Origin: Sycobia sp. Sy_11
Lineage: Eukaryota > Arthropoda > Insecta > Hymenoptera > Epichrysomallidae
Assembly: GCA_018907035.1 (NCBI GenBank)
Contig: JACCIC010000021.1
Coordinates: forward strand, 2,111,501-2,175,500
Direction: 5' to 3'
DNA length: 64,000 nucleotides
Within the stretch, counting starts at the first letter, position 1. Every line of letters begins with the position of its first letter. The notes under the pieces were generated by a model. The model worked only from the letters and a program-made list of their open reading frames with translations, was not told where the DNA came from and ran no database searches. Shown here one piece after another: positions 62,001-64,000 of the stretch. Made by a program: the position numbers and the translations under genes.

Positions 62001-63883
62001 TCATAAATCTAAATCTAATAATAATTAATTTTCATATTATTGTATATAGTCACTACTATAGGCGTAACAGAATGGCGAACAAAATTTCAAAGACGTATGA
62101 ATTTAGCAGATAATGCTCAAAAAGCACGAAGTGTTGATAGCTTACTTAATTTTGAAACTGTGAAATACTACGGGGCTGAAAAATACGAAGTTGACTGTTA
62201 CCGAGAAGCAATACTTAACTATCAAATTGAAGAGTGGAAATCTATGATAACATTGAATATTTTAAATACCATTCAAAATGTAATTGTGAGTTGTGGACTT
62301 CTTACGGGATCTTTATTATGTCTTCATATGATTGTTAATAAAGAAGGATTGACTATTGGGGACTATGTTTTATTTGCTAGTTATATTATCCAGTTATATG
62401 TACCATTAAATTGGTTTGGAACTTATTATAGGTAAAAAAGAAGTTAATAATTTTTTTAATTCACCTTTTGAAATTATTTTATTATACATTAATTATTTTA
62501 TATCTTTAAAAGAGCTATACAAAAGAATTTGGTGGACATGGAAAATATGTTTGATCTTCTTCGGGAAAATCAAGAAGTTATTGATGCACCTGGTGCTGAA
62601 GTATTGACAGTCAGTAATGGAATTGTTGAATTTTCAAATGTAACATTTGGATATATGCCAGAGAAAATTATACTAAAAAATATCAGCTTTATTGTTCCAG
62701 CTGGTAAAACTGTTGCCCTTGTAGGTCCTTCAGGTGCTGGAAAATCTACGATTATGCGTTTACTTTTCAGATTTTATGACGTTAATGAAGGTACTATTAT
62801 GATAGATAAGAAAGATATAAGAACAGTTCAACAGGATTCTTTGCGTAAAGCAATAGGTAATACTTGATACAACATTATTATTTACAAAATAAAAATGTTG
62901 TTATTAAAGATATTCACAGATTTTTATTTTAAACTTTTAATGCATTAGAAAGAAATACATTTGTAATTTTTTCTTAAATTTTTTTTATCATTATAGGAGT
63001 CGTTCCACAAGATACTGTGCTATTTAATAATTCAATCAAATACAACATACAGTATGGAAAAATTGATGCACCCGAGGCTGATGTAATAGCTGCAGCAAAA
63101 TATGCTGATATTCACGAACGAATACTTACATTCCCAGAAGCATATGAAACTCTGGTAAATAATTAATATGAAAATTATAAAAATATATTATTAAAAAAAT
63201 TTTAAATTGATTCTTAAAGAGCAGTAAATATATAGTTAAAGTATTTATATATTTTCTAAATCATATTGGCTAATTGCCTGTAGAACTATTATTATTGTAA
63301 ATTAATTATTAAATTTTATAAAAAATTCTTTCCTATTAAAATTTATATGAATTATTCAATAATTTCTCTGTAATAAAATGTTTAGAATACTATTTATTAA
63401 ATTTATTTTAAAAACTACACGCGCGCGCGCGCGCGCGTGTGTGTACTACTATAAATAATATAATTGATTACTATTTAAAGTTAATTTATGATTGAATATT
63501 TAATATTATTAAAAAATTAAACTATGTAGGTTGGAGAGAGAGGTTTACGTCTTAGTGGTGGAGAGAAACAACGAGTTGCTATTGCCAGGACAATCTTAAA
63601 AGCCCCAAAAATTGTATTGCTGGATGAAGCAACAAGTGCTTTAGATACACAAACAGAGAGAAATATTCAAGCAGCTTTGAATTTAGTATGTACAAGTCGG
63701 ACAACGTTAATCATAGCTCATAGACTATCAACAATCATACATGCTGATGAAATTTTAGTGCTCAAAGAAGGTGAAATTATTGAGCGTGGTAATCATGAAG
63801 ATCTAATATCTCGCGGTGGTGTATATCATGAAATGTGGGAGGCTCAACTAAAAAATGACCAAGAAACAATCAATGAATTGTAG
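59049..63883 (+). CDS. ABCB6: ABCB6/HMT-1-type ABC half-transporter, 10 exons
   Basis: Encodes about 831 residues (human ABCB6 has 842). Family members are ABC half-transporters that work as dimers in mitochondrial outer or endolysosomal membranes and move porphyrins or metal-thiol conjugates. Exons: 59049-59363, 59442-59641, 60490-60652, 61083-61291, 61481-61627, 61749-61972, 62050-62431, 62513-62856, 62997-63154, 63530-63883; all GT-AG and in phase. Order of domains: an N-terminal extension of five hydrophobic segments (TMD0, about 1-230), a six-helix transmembrane domain with the family-typical [33 protein letters not shown] and LNFETVKYY, then the nucleotide-binding domain. The latter has Walker [10 protein letters not shown] (618-626), Q-loop VVPQD (Gln 666), signature LSGGEKQR (722-729), Walker B IVLLDE (742-747) and H-loop His 778. 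No key residue is missing. No in-window poly(A) signal is evident. The only long gap in the gene, 59642-60489, is AT-rich intron with nothing recognised. Confidence 0.95.
63416..63444. repeat. Alternating ACAC-(GC)n-GTGT tract
   Basis: About 29 bases of strictly alternating purine and pyrimidine: CACA-type, then about nine GC units, then GTGT. It lies in the intron between ABCB6 exons 9 and 10 and is nearly self-complementary. It stands out in very AT-rich DNA and has strong Z-DNA or cruciform potential. Confidence 0.9.
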
Positions 63884-64000
63884 TCCTTAATGAAAACTAG
63901 TAGAATGGAGATTTCTTTAAGGGGAGGGAAATAGGACTGATACAGAGAATAGACTCTTGTTTTGTCCACTGAAAACTATGAATATATAAATATGTAATTT

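Overview
The window is animal nuclear DNA. It is AT-rich, its genes are split by GT-AG introns, and its animal-type genes include a P5B ATPase, TEX10 and ABCB6. Protein content and the frequent CpG in exons fit an insect, possibly a hymenopteran; that placement is inference. I see no bacterial-type operons, CRISPR arrays, tRNA or rRNA genes.

Layout: (1) 1-1.9 kb holds an intronless, GC-rich histone H2B variant gene on the + strand with its own TATA box and poly(A) signal. (2) 1.9-5.9 kb is AT-rich DNA with decayed mobile-element sequence: a hAT-type transposase remnant, an unidentified broken coding block and a stem-loop. (3) 5.9-26 kb has no protein gene that I can support. It is packed with (AT)n, (CT)n/(GA)n and ATT/GTT microsatellites and contains a CpG-rich patch at 19.9-20.95 kb that may be the promoter and leader exon of the next gene. 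(4) 26.1-55.4 kb, + strand, is one gene for a P5B-type (ATP13A2/3-like) transport ATPase in 17 coding exons. Exon phases all match, giving about 1258 residues if one apparent missing base in exon 12 is allowed for. Its introns contain a broken Penelope-like retroelement, repeat ends and many microsatellites. (5) 55.57-57.83 kb, - strand, is a five-exon TEX10/Ipi1 gene for 60S ribosome assembly, tail-to-tail with the ATPase gene. (6) 59.05-63.88 kb, + strand, is a ten-exon ABCB6-type half-transporter gene of 831 residues, head-to-head with TEX10.

The window has two compartments. The first 53 kb is rich in repeats with long introns and GC-rich exons. The last 10 kb is compact, with short introns, AT-rich exons and almost no long microsatellites. 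The boundary falls inside the last large intron of the ATPase gene. The genes show no common pathway: two are membrane transporters (P5B ATPase, probably late-endosomal/lysosomal polyamine export; ABCB6, porphyrin or metal conjugates), one is a nucleolar assembly factor and one is a chromatin protein. I found no convincing undescribed system. The best leads are the divergent H2B, the frame break in ATPase exon 12, the Penelope-like remnant with its repeated ends, and the sharp microsatellite boundary.
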